A stretch of DNA of 44,948 nt, taken from the NCBI GenBank assembly GCA_025517485.1, contig JAOPKB010000024.1:1-44948 (forward strand). Reading direction: 5' to 3'. Shown here one piece after another: positions 25,022 through 33,729 of this stretch. The translations under genes and the position numbers were made by a program. Origin of the DNA: Natronoglomus mannanivorans (lineage in GTDB: Archaea > Halobacteriota > Halobacteria > Halobacteriales > Natrialbaceae). Below the pieces are notes generated by a model, which did no database searches, was not told the DNA's origin, and saw nothing but the letters and a program-made list of their open reading frames with translations. Each line of letters begins with the position of its first letter. The stretch's first letter is position 1.

Positions 25022-25663
25022 GTGACCATCCGAATTCGACCCTACGAACCGTCCACCGATCGGGCGGCCCTCTGGTCGCTCAAACGGTCGTTCGAACTCG
25101 GACTCGGGTCCGACACCGGCGGCGACGAGAAGGCACAGGTCTACGAGGACAAACTCACCGACGAGTACCGCGAGGGCTATCTCGAGTGGGTCGATCGGTG
25201 CGTCGAGGAGTGTCCGACTGCGGTGACGGTCGCCGAAGCCGAACGCGCGAACGATGACAACGGCACCGGCGAGAGCAGAGACGGCACCGAGACGGGGACG
25301 GTGGGTGAGTACGAGCCGACGTCGGAGACGACACCGCACCTCGTCGGCTACGTCTTCGTCCTCCCCGACTCCTTCGCGTACGTCTGGGACGCGGCCGTGC
25401 TCAACGAACTCTTCGTCTCCGACGCCGATCGCGGTACCGGCGTCGCCGACGACTTGATGGACGCCGCGATCGAAACCGCACGCGACCAAGAGCTCCCGCT
25501 CGAGCGATTCGTTCTCGACGTCGATCGCCAAAACGATCGGGCGCAGGCGTTCTACCGGCGCCACGGGTTCGACCACTGGGGAGAGCTGGTCGCCCGCCCG
25601 TTGTCAGCGTCGGATTCGCAGTCGTCGAAGACGCTCGAGGACGACGGTGAGCACGAGAAGTGA
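25022..25663 (+). CDS. GNAT family N-acetyltransferase
   Basis: 213 residues from GTG 25022 (TIRIRPYEPSTDRAALWSL after the initiator). The acetyl-CoA site is visible as LNELFVSDADRGTGVADDLM (~124-143), with the R/Q-x-x-G-x-G/A-like RGTGVA. It is followed by LERFVLDVDRQNDRAQAFYRRHGF, the typical GNAT motif B (quoted here across ~158-181). An acidic insert around residues 75-100 lies between beta strands. The acceptor is unknown (amino acid, peptide or small amine). A longer frame from 24944 overlaps the previous gene and is less likely. Confidence 0.85.
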   Translation: MTIRIRPYEPSTDRAALWSLKRSFELGLGSDTGGDEKAQVYEDKLTDEYREGYLEWVDRCVEECPTAVTVAEAERANDDNGTGESRDGTETGTVGEYEPTSETTPHLVGYVFVLPDSFAYVWDAAVLNELFVSDADRGTGVADDLMDAAIETARDQELPLERFVLDVDRQNDRAQAFYRRHGFDHWGELVARPLSASDSQSSKTLEDDGEHEK

Positions 25664-25731
25664 GGTGACGAAGACGAAGACGGTGACGACAACGAGTCCG
25701 AACAGAACGCCCGAGCCGACTGGCCGACTCG

Positions 25732-26316
25732 CTATTCGTCCCGGTTCGAGGCGATCCACAGTGCCATACCGCCGGTCGCGCCGAGGACGACCGGGTAGAC
25801 GACACCGGCGAGGAGGACGGCCGGGATCGTATCGGGGCGGATCGTATCCTCGCCGACGGTGACGCCGAACAGGAAGAGACTGCCCACGGCGAGGACGAGG
25901 TAGCTCACGGCTACGGTCGCACCGGCGATCGCGGCGTCGCTCGAGTTCCGGAGGGACGCCTCGCTAGTCGCGGCGACGAGTGCACCGGCGAGGAGCAAGA
26001 GCACTGGTGGGACGAGATACAACAGCCAGAGGGAGCCGTCGTCGGCGGCGACGAAGTTCTGGTTCTCGACCGTGAATATGCCGAACGTGACGTTCGGCAT
26101 CCGAATCTCGACGTTGTGTGCGTTGTAGAACAGCCAGCCGACGATCTTCCAGTCGCTCGCGTCGTCGGTGACGAACTGTAACAACTCGGCCTGCCAGTCC
26201 CCTTGGACCCTGTCGATCACGACGAGGTAGGTTACGAGGTAGCCGAGTACCCACGCGACGGCACCGGCGATCGCACCGCGTACAATCGGGATTCGAAATC
26301 GATCGGTGTCGCTCAT
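25732..26316 (-). CDS. Haloarchaeal multi-pass membrane protein (DUF7978-like)
   Basis: 194 residues from ATG 26316 (MSDTDRFRIPIVRGAIAGAV). Four hydrophobic segments are visible at about 13-35, 97-117, 128-150 and 162-185. A large extracytoplasmic loop (36-95) contains WKIVGWLFYNAHNVEIRMPN and may be the functional part. No catalytic motif is seen. The layout fits the haloarchaeal DUF7978 group (tentative). It is divergent from rfcL. Confidence 0.75.
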   Translation of the reverse strand: MSDTDRFRIPIVRGAIAGAVAWVLGYLVTYLVVIDRVQGDWQAELLQFVTDDASDWKIVGWLFYNAHNVEIRMPNVTFGIFTVENQNFVAADDGSLWLLYLVPPVLLLLAGALVAATSEASLRNSSDAAIAGATVAVSYLVLAVGSLFLFGVTVGEDTIRPDTIPAVLLAGVVYPVVLGATGGMALWIASNRDE

Positions 26317-26543
26317 ACGCTCGCTCACGAAACCGACCTCAAAAGACCTTCTGTTCACGCGCCGCGAGAGGTCTACAAATTCTCGAGAGCGGGTGTGACA
26401 GATCAGTGTGCCTCCATCAACGGGCGACACGGCCGTCTCCAGCGACGAGACGGCCGAGAGAGTACATCGATTTCTCGACTCGAAGATTGTCCTCGAGGAG
26501 ACGCTCCGCAACCACTAAACGCGACTCGTCCCTATCGCTTCTC

Positions 26544-28064
26544 ATGACTGACTGGACCGAGACGTACCGTCCGACCACGCTCTCGGAGGTACGAGGGAAC
26601 AACAAGGCCCGCGACCAGCTCAGAGAGTGGGCCGAGTCGTGGGACGACCACCGCAAGTCGGTCATCGTCCACGGCAGCCCCGGCGTCGGGAAGACCTCGG
26701 CTGCCCACGCGCTGGCAAACGACATGGGCTGGCCGGTGATGGAACTCAACGCCAGCGACGACCGTCAGGCCGACGTCATCAAGCGGGTCGCCGGCGAAGC
26801 CTCGAAGACAGGGACGCTGACCGCCGGCGGCGCGGGCCGGCGGCTGGTCATCTTAGACGAGGCCGACAACTTCCACGGCAACGCCGACTACGGCGGCTCT
26901 CGAGAGGTCACGCGAGTCGTCAAGGAAGCCAACCAGCCGATCGTCCTCGTGGCAAACGAGTTCTACGACATGAGCCAGTCGCTGCGGAACAACTGTGAGA
27001 CCATCGAGTTTCGGGACGTCTCCAAGCGGTCGATCGTCCCCGTCTTGCGGGATATCTGCCGGCGCGAGGGAATCGAGTTCGAGGAGGCGGCATTAGAGAA
27101 GGTCGCCGAGTCGACCAGCGGCGACCTCCGCTCCGCGGTCAACGACCTGCAGGCGGTCGCCGAGGACGCAAAACGGTTGACCGAAGACGACGTCGTCACC
27201 GACGAGCGCGATCGGACCGAGGGGATCTTCGACTTCCTCGACGCGCTCATCAAAGAGAAGAACGCAGAAGAAGCACTGCGGGCGTCCTACGACGTCGACG
27301 AGACGCCGGACGACCTGCTCAACTGGGTCGAAGACAACGTCCCGAAGGATTACCACGGCGCGGAGCTGGCCGACGCCTACGAGTTCCTCTCGAACGCCGA
27401 CCGATGGCTCGGGCGCGTGCGCGCCACGCAGGACTACTCCTACTGGCGGTACGCGACCGACAACCTGACCGCGGGTGTCGCGGCCTCTCGCCGCGAACCG
27501 AAGGGTGGCTGGACCCGGTACGGACCGCCGAGCTATTGGTCGAAACTCGGAAGTACGCGGGGAACTCGCGACACCCGCGATTCGATCGCCCAGCGGGTCG
27601 CCGAGGTCGAGGGGACGAGCCTCGCGACGGCTCGCCGAGAACTCCTGCCCTACCTCTCGACGATGACTCACCACTGCTCGAACCGCGACCTCACCGTTCG
27701 GATGGCTGGGGCCTACGATCTCGACGCGACGGAACTCTCTTTCATCACGGGCAGCGGCGAGAGCACCAACAAGGTACAGGACATCGTCGCCGACGCCGAA
27801 GCGCGGTCGGCGAAACAGGCCGTCGAACACGGCGGGAACGCGTTCCTGAACGCCTCGACGTCCGACTCGAGTGCGAGTGAGACGAGCGGGGACGAGACCA
27901 CCGACGGCGCGTCCGAAACGACGACTGCAGCCGACGGTGACGGACAGCAGACGCTCGAGAAGTCGGGGACGGATTCGGACTCGAGTTCGACCGCCGCCGA
28001 CCCACAGGAGGACGGCGAAGCCGAGACGAGCGACGATCAGTCGGGACTCTCGGATTTCTTCTGA
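26544..28064 (+). CDS. rfcL: Replication factor C large subunit
   Basis: Large subunit of the archaeal clamp loader, which opens and loads PCNA at primer ends. 506 residues from ATG 26544 (MTDWTETYRPTTLSEVRGNN). Walker A GSPGVGKT is at 44-51 and Walker B LVILDEADN at about 93-101. A sensor-1-like VLVANEFYD is at about 135-143. The C-terminal third has an acidic Ser/Thr-rich linker and ends QSGLSDFF, a canonical PIP box for PCNA binding. No intein is present. It lies about 10 kb from the origin. The small subunit gene is not in the window. Confidence 0.96.
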   Translation: MTDWTETYRPTTLSEVRGNNKARDQLREWAESWDDHRKSVIVHGSPGVGKTSAAHALANDMGWPVMELNASDDRQADVIKRVAGEASKTGTLTAGGAGRRLVILDEADNFHGNADYGGSREVTRVVKEANQPIVLVANEFYDMSQSLRNNCETIEFRDVSKRSIVPVLRDICRREGIEFEEAALEKVAESTSGDLRSAVNDLQAVAEDAKRLTEDDVVTDERDRTEGIFDFLDALIKEKNAEEALRASYDVDETPDDLLNWVEDNVPKDYHGAELADAYEFLSNADRWLGRVRATQDYSYWRYATDNLTAGVAASRREPKGGWTRYGPPSYWSKLGSTRGTRDTRDSIAQRVAEVEGTSLATARRELLPYLSTMTHHCSNRDLTVRMAGAYDLDATELSFITGSGESTNKVQDIVADAEARSAKQAVEHGGNAFLNASTSDSSASETSGDETTDGASETTTAADGDGQQTLEKSGTDSDSSSTAADPQEDGEAETSDDQSGLSDFF

Positions 28065-28240
28065 CCTCGAGAGCCCATCTCGTGGGTGTATCCGGACTCA
28101 CAGCCAGTTCGGTATCACGGTCGCGTTCGTCCCCGGTATCGACTGTTCTGTTGAGTATCCCGGAGATCGGACAGTCAGAATGTATGATAAACGACACTAT
28201 TAGGATGGATGGTCACGACAGTCGATGACGGTGAGCGGCG

Positions 28241-28417
28241 ATGACCAGATCCACTGACTGCCCGCTCTGCAACGACACCTACGAAACGGAAACCAACCTG
28301 CGAGTCCACCTCGAAGTCGAGCATCGCAAGTCGGAACTCGCGGTCTTCATCGTCGACGACGAGGAGGCGTCGGGCGATCCGACCGTCGAACGCGAACGGC
28401 CGACACCGGCACAGTGA
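28241..28417 (+). CDS. C2H2 zinc-finger mini-protein
   Basis: 58 residues. ATG 28241 opens MTRSTDCPLCNDTYETETNL. Cys7 and Cys10, then His23 and His28 (RVHLEVEHR), give a C-x2-C-x12-H-x4-H zinc finger, a pattern common among haloarchaeal micro-proteins. The C-terminal half is acidic and ends at TGA 28415-28417. Codon use and amino acid choice match neighbouring genes. The function is unknown and could be DNA or protein binding. It lies between rfcL and the convergent biotin operon. Confidence 0.75.
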   Translation: MTRSTDCPLCNDTYETETNLRVHLEVEHRKSELAVFIVDDEEASGDPTVERERPTPAQ

Positions 28418-28468
28418 GTTCGTGGCCTCAACACTCGCTTCGATCGGGATCCAACCGGTTCCGCGTCG

Positions 28469-29197
28469 TCACCGCTCCGGATCGAGAGACGACGACGGAA
28501 CGAACTCCCGGAGAAGGGACGCTGATACCGAATCACAGAGGCCTGCCGCCACGACGGCCGGCTCCGCATCGTCCCGTTCGACTCGAGGAAGTGTCTCGAC
28601 CGGCAGGCCGGTCATACGCTCGAGTTCGGCGGGGTTGGTCCGTTCGGCGACCGTCTCGCCAGCGTACCCGTTGAGTACGATTCCGCGAACCTCGATCCCC
28701 CGTCGATCGAGTGCGTCGACCGAGAGTGCGGTGTGATTGAGCGTGCCGAGACCCGACCGAGAGACGAGGATCGCCTCACAGTCGAGGTCGTCGACGAGGT
28801 CGATCACCTCGCGGTCGCCGGCGAGTGGGACCCGGAGTCCGCCGATCCCCTCGAGAAGACCGATTTCGGCGGTCTCGAGTTCCCGTTCACAGTCCGCGAG
28901 TACCTGCTCGTACTCGAGCGAGACGTCGACCGTGTCTCCGTCCCGTTCGGCGGCGACCCGCGGCGCCAGCGGCGCCTCGAGATATCGCAGGCAGGTGGCT
29001 GCCTCGGGATCGCCACAGGTCCGGGCGACGACCTGTGCGTCGTCGTCCGGTGGATAGCCGGTCTGGACGGGTTTCACTGTCCGTGCGTCGATTCCACGGT
29101 CTCGAAGTCTGGCAGTCAGCGCCGCCGTCACGACGGTCTTGCCGACGCCGGTGTCGGTGCCGACGACGGCGATTCGAGCTCCATCTGATGAGGTCAT
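28469..29197 (-). CDS. bioD: Dethiobiotin synthase
   Basis: Carboxylates and ring-closes 7,8-diaminopelargonate to dethiobiotin with ATP and CO2. 242 residues. The P-loop GTDTGVGKT is at 13-21, KPVQTGYPP at about 41-49, the conserved EGIGGLRVPL at 114-123 and NGYAGE near 178. The ATG overlaps the end of bioF by 4 bases (29194-29197), so it is the last gene of the leftward biotin operon bioB-bioU-bioF-bioD. Confidence 0.95.
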   Translation of the reverse strand: MTSSDGARIAVVGTDTGVGKTVVTAALTARLRDRGIDARTVKPVQTGYPPDDDAQVVARTCGDPEAATCLRYLEAPLAPRVAAERDGDTVDVSLEYEQVLADCERELETAEIGLLEGIGGLRVPLAGDREVIDLVDDLDCEAILVSRSGLGTLNHTALSVDALDRRGIEVRGIVLNGYAGETVAERTNPAELERMTGLPVETLPRVERDDAEPAVVAAGLCDSVSASLLREFVPSSSLDPER

Positions 29198-30399
29198 AAC
29201 AGTCCGATTTCTTCACCGGCTTCTTGAAACGCCTCGAGACAGGCGACGATGTCCTCCTGAGAGTGGGTAGCCATGGGAGCGATTCTGAGCCGACTCGTTC
29301 CCTCGGGAACCGTCGGTGGACGGATCGCGGGCGTGACGATCCCGCGTTCGCGGACGGCTTCCGCGAGGTCGAGTGCCGTCTCCCGGTCACCGACGACGAT
29401 CGGGAGGATCTGCGAGTCGCCCAGCACGTCGTATCCCATCGTCTCGAGGCCGTCACGAAGGTGGGAGACGTTCTCCCAGAGGCGTTCGCGGGCGTCGCCG
29501 TGTCTCGAAATGTGGAGGGCTTCGCTGGCGGCGGCGGCGGCCGGCGGCGAGAGCCCGGTCGAGAAGACGAACGAGCGGGCGTCGTTGACCAGACATTCGA
29601 TCAGGTCGTCGCTGCCGGTGACGTAGCCGCCCTGGCTCGCCAGCGCCTTCGAGAGCGTTCCCAGCTGGACGTCGACGCGGTCGCCGACGCCCTCGGCCTG
29701 TGCGATCCCGCCGCCGTCGACGTAGAGTCCGGTCGCGTGAGCTTCGTCGGCCATGACCCACGCGCCGAACTCATCGGCGGCGTCACAGATCCCCGAGAGG
29801 GGTGCGACGGTGCCGTCCATGCTGAACACCGTGTCCGTGACGATCAGCCAGGACTCGTCCTCCGGATAGCCGTCCGCCCGGTCAGCGAGTTGTGCTCGTA
29901 GGTTCGGAACGTTACAGTGGTCGTACTGGATCACGTCGGCGTTCGAGAGTCGGCAGCCGTCGATGATACTCGCGTGATTGTACTCGTCGGAGAAGATGAC
30001 GTCCGGTTCCAGTGCCGTGATCGTTCCCACGTTCGCGGCGTAGCCCGAGGAGAACGCGAGGGCGCGATCGGTCCCCTTGGTCTCGGCTAGCAACCGCTCG
30101 AGGTCGTGGTGGACCATCGTGTCACCGGTGACGAGTCGACTCGCCCCCGACCCCGTTCCGACGGTCGCCGCCGCCTGCCGGGCTGCGTCCTGAATCCGCT
30201 GGTCGCTCGTCAGGCCGAGGTAGTTGTTCGAGGCAAAGACGAGTTCTGCGTCGGACTCGAGGACCGGGATATCGCCGCCCGACGGTTGGGCGAAGTAGCC
30301 TCGCTCTGCGACCCGGTCGACGGGTGCAAGTGTTCGTCTGAGGTCGGCGTCTTCGAGGGCCTCGAGACGTCGGCCGAGGTCGAACCCGCGGTCTTCCAT
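29194..30399 (-). CDS. bioF: 8-amino-7-oxononanoate synthase (KAPA synthase)
   Basis: PLP-dependent alpha-oxoamine synthase joining a pimeloyl thioester with alanine to give KAPA. 401 residues. The PLP lysine is K251 in LGTLSKALASQGGY, the aspartate anchor is MADEAHATG (about 216-224), and the glycine loop is GTGSGASRLVTG (81-92). It overlaps bioD by 4 bases and follows the bioU-like gene with a 155-base gap. It is an intact soluble enzyme. Confidence 0.95.
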   Translation of the reverse strand: MEDRGFDLGRRLEALEDADLRRTLAPVDRVAERGYFAQPSGGDIPVLESDAELVFASNNYLGLTSDQRIQDAARQAAATVGTGSGASRLVTGDTMVHHDLERLLAETKGTDRALAFSSGYAANVGTITALEPDVIFSDEYNHASIIDGCRLSNADVIQYDHCNVPNLRAQLADRADGYPEDESWLIVTDTVFSMDGTVAPLSGICDAADEFGAWVMADEAHATGLYVDGGGIAQAEGVGDRVDVQLGTLSKALASQGGYVTGSDDLIECLVNDARSFVFSTGLSPPAAAAASEALHISRHGDARERLWENVSHLRDGLETMGYDVLGDSQILPIVVGDRETALDLAEAVRERGIVTPAIRPPTVPEGTSRLRIAPMATHSQEDIVACLEAFQEAGEEIGLL

Positions 30400-30554
30400 C
30401 TGCCTGAACGGTCACATCCCCCCGATTTTACTTTCACGGTTCTGTTCTCGATAGATCGCGTGACTGTTCGGGGGTCGTGAGACTCCACGAACCACTCGAG
30501 AGGGGGTGTCTCGGCTCGAATCCGGCGTGAAGGTCTCGAACCCCACGGAGACGA

Positions 30555-31610
30555 TCAGAACCCGGGTATCAGTTCGGCCGGCCCGAAAACACCGTACTCA
30601 CCCGCCCGGTTGCATCGCACACCGGTCTTCAGGTAGCCCAGTGCGGGACCGTTGACGTTCGCCTCCATGCTCGTCGCGTCGTCGAGCTGGAAGGTGTTCG
30701 TCCCGCGTTCGCCGTCGAAGGTCGTCCCCGTCACCGAGACGGTCGTTGTCGTGGGCTTTTCGTCGTGTCGAACGTCGAGCAAGCCGCCGACGGAGACGTC
30801 TGCGGCGTCACAGATTCCGGCACGCTCGAGCAGGACGTCGTCGGCGTGTTCCATCTCTCGGAACTCGATCACGCCGTCGTGGTCGTCGACGATCGCCTCG
30901 ATCTCTTCGTCAGAGAGGTCGCGGGCCGTCTCGATGTCGTAGCCCTCGAGATGGGCGATGTCCTCTCGAACCGTTCCGCGGTTGTCCTCGTAGCCCGATT
31001 TGAGACCGACGCCCCACCAGATGTCGACCTCGTGGACCTCGACGAACGACTGGGCGGCGAGTGCGGCCGCACCGGTGAGAAAGCCGGGCGTCGCGCCGGC
31101 ACCACAGACGAAGGTGACGCCGGCGTCCTCGAACGCCTCCGCGCGCTCGTCGAGCATGCCGATCACGCGCGAGCGCTTGAGCACGTCCACGAGGACGCCC
31201 GAGTAGTCGCCGTCGACGAACCGATCCGCGACGCGCGGGATGAAGTCGTGTTCGTAGTTCGGCAGCGCGAGCAAGACGGCGTCGATCTCGTTGCCAGCGT
31301 CGATGATCTCCTGGATGGAATCGTCGCTCGCGTGTGCCTGCTCGGAGGCGACGACACCCCGGTCTTCGCCGTGTTGTTTGACCGCGACTCCGGAGCCGTC
31401 GGTCGCCACGTCGGAATCGACCTCGTTGTCGATGTTCCCTTCCGTCGCGGCGAGCAGTTCGTCGACGTCCAGTCCATCGGAGTCGATCGCAACTCCGTGG
31501 CGATCACACGCTGCGACGGGTGTGAGGCCGTCCTTGTGCTGGCTGACCTCGAGTGTTCGTCGGCCGATTCCACCGGTTCCGAGTACGGCGAAGGAGATGT
31601 CTGTGTCCAT
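30555..31610 (-). CDS. bioU: BioU-like NAD(P)-dependent 7,8-diaminopelargonate synthase
   Basis: 351 residues. The N-terminal Rossmann fold (FAVLGTGGIGRRTLEV, 7-22) is of the homoserine/saccharopine dehydrogenase type. The operon makes KAPA (bioF) and uses DAPA (bioD, bioB) but has no bioA aminotransferase. BioU, first described in cyanobacteria, fills that step as a single-turnover enzyme that donates its own lysine nitrogen. K145 in VDVLKRSRV is a plausible donor here, but I align it only by eye. GVTFVCGAGATPGFLTGA (~164-181) follows. It could instead be an unrelated oxidoreductase, although operon position makes BioU the best call. Confidence 0.75.
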   Translation of the reverse strand: MDTDISFAVLGTGGIGRRTLEVSQHKDGLTPVAACDRHGVAIDSDGLDVDELLAATEGNIDNEVDSDVATDGSGVAVKQHGEDRGVVASEQAHASDDSIQEIIDAGNEIDAVLLALPNYEHDFIPRVADRFVDGDYSGVLVDVLKRSRVIGMLDERAEAFEDAGVTFVCGAGATPGFLTGAAALAAQSFVEVHEVDIWWGVGLKSGYEDNRGTVREDIAHLEGYDIETARDLSDEEIEAIVDDHDGVIEFREMEHADDVLLERAGICDAADVSVGGLLDVRHDEKPTTTTVSVTGTTFDGERGTNTFQLDDATSMEANVNGPALGYLKTGVRCNRAGEYGVFGPAELIPGF

Positions 31611-31655
31611 AGTCGTGATGTCAGTCGTCTGTCGGTAGTTGTCAGCAGATCCTCG

Positions 31656-32828
31656 TCAGTCGTCGGTCGACTCTCGACTCGACTCTCGCGTCGTGTCTCG
31701 AGCGCCCTCGGCGGTACTGGTAGCCGTCCCAGCGGCCGTCCCGAGTGATGCGGTATCGTCGGTCCCGCGAGCTTTCACCGCCGCAGGATCGAACTCGTTG
31801 ACCTCACGATTGGGCTCGAGACCTGCGCGTTCGACGATCTCGATGTCCTCACCGGGCGATTGGCCCTCGGTCGTGAGGTAGTCGCCGGTGAGGATGCCAT
31901 CGGCGCCGGCCTCGAAGGGGAGGTGTTGTTCGTCGGACGAGAGGTTGACCTCGCGGCCGCCGGTCAGACGGACCCGAGCGTGGGGATGGAGCAATCGGTA
32001 GACGGCGACGGTCTCGACGATCTCCTCGGTGGTGATGTCGGCGCCGTCCTCGCTTTCGCTCTCGCCGCTCGAATCACCGAGTGCCGTCCCCGCGACCGGG
32101 TTCAACACGTTCACCGGCAGTGAGGAAATCCCGATCTCCTGGAGGGCGATCGCCGCATCCACGCGATCGGTCGGCGTCTCACCCATCCCGAGGATGACAC
32201 CCGCGCAGAGATCCATGCCGGCTTCTTTGGCCACCTCGAGCGTCGCCACTCGGTCCTCGAAGTCGTGCGTGCCGACGATCACCGGGAAGTACCGCGGCGA
32301 GGTCTCGATGTTGTGATTGTAGTGGCCGATGCCCTCCTCGGCGAGGATCGCGGCCTCCTCCTCGGTTAAAATGCCGAGGGAGGCGTCGATCTCGAGGTCA
32401 CACGCCTCGCGCACGCGGCGAATGGATTCGATCACCTCGGCCCACTCCTCGGGCCGTTTTTCTTTGGAGACGCCGCGTTCTGCCACGACGATCCCAAAGC
32501 GCTGGGCACCGTCGCGTTCGGCCCGCTTGGCGGCTTCGAGTATCTTCTCCGGGCCGAGAAAGCCGTAGGTCTCGATGCCAGTGTCGAAGTGGACCGACTG
32601 GGCACAGAAGCCACAGTCCTCGGCACAGTTGCCGGCTTTGGCGTTGACGATCGAGCAGGCGTCGACCGTGCCGTCGCCGAAGTGATCGCGGACTGCTGCG
32701 CCCGCTTCCGCGAGTTCGCCGGTTGGCTGGGCGAGCAAGGCGAGTCCGTCCGTGCGATCGAGCGTCTCGCCGTCGAATACGCGCTCGAGTGCGTCGTCGA
32801 TCGTCCGATTACCCGTCTCGTAAACCAC
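31656..32828 (-). CDS. bioB: Biotin synthase
   Basis: Radical-SAM enzyme inserting sulfur into dethiobiotin. 390 residues from GTG 32828. The 4Fe-4S motif is C68-x3-C72-x2-C75 in NCAEDCGFCAQS. Further signatures are YNHNIETSPRYF (about 154-165) and the GMGET region (about 191-195). The C-terminal ~40 residues (Ala/Thr/Ser-rich) extend beyond the family core. A second acidic insert (SSGESESEDGADI) lies near residue 235-247. It is first in the biotin operon. TATA-like TATAAT at 32853-32858 is about 28 bases before the GTG, predicting a leaderless operon transcript. Confidence 0.95.
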   Translation of the reverse strand: MVYETGNRTIDDALERVFDGETLDRTDGLALLAQPTGELAEAGAAVRDHFGDGTVDACSIVNAKAGNCAEDCGFCAQSVHFDTGIETYGFLGPEKILEAAKRAERDGAQRFGIVVAERGVSKEKRPEEWAEVIESIRRVREACDLEIDASLGILTEEEAAILAEEGIGHYNHNIETSPRYFPVIVGTHDFEDRVATLEVAKEAGMDLCAGVILGMGETPTDRVDAAIALQEIGISSLPVNVLNPVAGTALGDSSGESESEDGADITTEEIVETVAVYRLLHPHARVRLTGGREVNLSSDEQHLPFEAGADGILTGDYLTTEGQSPGEDIEIVERAGLEPNREVNEFDPAAVKARGTDDTASLGTAAGTATSTAEGARDTTRESSRESTDD

Positions 32829-32850
32829 ACGCTAGCACGCGGTTGACGCG

Positions 32851-32860
32851 ACTATAATAC
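32851..32860 (-). promoter_or_regulatory. TATA-like box of the biotin operon
   Basis: ACTATAATAC on the plus strand (GTATTATAGT on the minus strand) centres about 28 bases upstream of the bioB GTG. No obvious BirA-type operator palindrome was recognised around it. Confidence 0.55.
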
Positions 32861-32920
32861 TTGTGGATACTCCGGTACTGTGACAGGCCTCGAGAGACGG
32901 ATCGAACCCGTGTGTGACCG

Positions 32921-33115
32921 TCACTCCCACTCGGCGAGCCGGTCTTGAAAGTAGTAGAAGGCGAACCAGGCGAGGGAGATGCCGAGCGCGATCACGGCGT
33001 AATCCGTTCTGGTGGCCTCGAACGCCACGACGTATCCGAGCGAAACCGTGAGCAGTGCGACGGCCGCGCCGAACAGGAGGACGCCCTGTTGATGCTCGTG
33101 ACTGGACACACCCAC
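32921..33115 (-). CDS. Small two-helix membrane protein
   Basis: 64 residues from GTG 33115 (a GTG two codons later is equally possible). Hydrophobic segments at about 12-32 and 38-57 suggest a two-helix membrane protein with a short polar C-terminus ending RLAEWE. Family not identified. It lies 92 bases upstream of bioB on the same strand, but bioB has its own promoter. It is divergent from the zinc-ribbon gene at 33261. Confidence 0.6.
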   Translation of the reverse strand: MGVSSHEHQQGVLLFGAAVALLTVSLGYVVAFEATRTDYAVIALGISLAWFAFYYFQDRLAEWE

Positions 33116-33260
33116 TGACGACGACGGTCGCTGTAGTAAGTACGAGCAGCATAACGAACGGACAGTGCCGAGCGGATCGTCGGGACAACGGATGGGAGAG
33201 ACGATATATCAGCGTACTCACGGACGACAAACGCTCGTATCCGGCGGTCGAACGTAGCGT

Positions 33261-33551
33261 ATGGACCCCCTGACCGCACTCGTGGTCCTGGTCGTCCTCG
33301 CGATCACGCCAGCGGTACTGTTTTTGCTCTTCTGGGAGTTTCTCGTCTACCTCCGCGACGACGCACTGATCGAGGAACTTCGGTACGAGCACGGGTTCGA
33401 GATCGACCCAACTGAACTGACCGGGTTCAGCGCCCTTCGGGCCGGTCCGTCGGACCGGGAGACACCCACCGTCGTTCGCTGTCCGTCCTGTGGCGAACAA
33501 GCCCTCGACGAACACGACGTTTGCGTCGTTTGTGGGGATTCACTCGAGTAG
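33261..33551 (+). CDS. Membrane-anchored zinc-ribbon protein (DUF7577-like)
   Basis: 96 residues. One N-terminal membrane helix (TALVVLVVLAITPAVLFLLF, residues 4-23) leads to a cytosolic polar middle and a C-terminal zinc ribbon, CPSCGEQALDEHDVCVVCG (~74-92), with two CxxC knuckles. The pattern matches haloarchaeal DUF7577-type proteins. It probably tethers a zinc-ribbon adaptor to the membrane. The partner is unknown. Confidence 0.8.
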   Translation: MDPLTALVVLVVLAITPAVLFLLFWEFLVYLRDDALIEELRYEHGFEIDPTELTGFSALRAGPSDRETPTVVRCPSCGEQALDEHDVCVVCGDSLE

Positions 33552-33666
33552 TCACCGGTCGCTGACACCCCTCCGCTCTCTCGATACTTTTCGGCAAAAA
33601 ATAGACTCTGTATTTTACGAAAGTCACTGATTCAAACCGATCAAATACTGTGATCTATAGACTAAC

Positions 33667-33729
33667 ATGACTGTTAATATTCCAAAAATTAAAGGTGAGG
33701 GAATCTGTAGTGGGTGTAAGGAGCCATGA
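33667..33729 (+). CDS. Possible 20-residue CxxC micro-ORF, coupled to the next gene
   Basis: ATG 33667 opens MTVNIPKIKGEGICSGCKEP and ends at TGA 33727-33729, overlapping the ATG of the next gene (33726) by the ATGA pattern. The CSGC motif could bind zinc. The region is AT-rich with a GGTGAGG Shine-Dalgarno-like run (33694-33700) inside it. It may be a leader peptide, a real micro-protein or chance. Confidence 0.3.
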   Translation: MTVNIPKIKGEGICSGCKEP

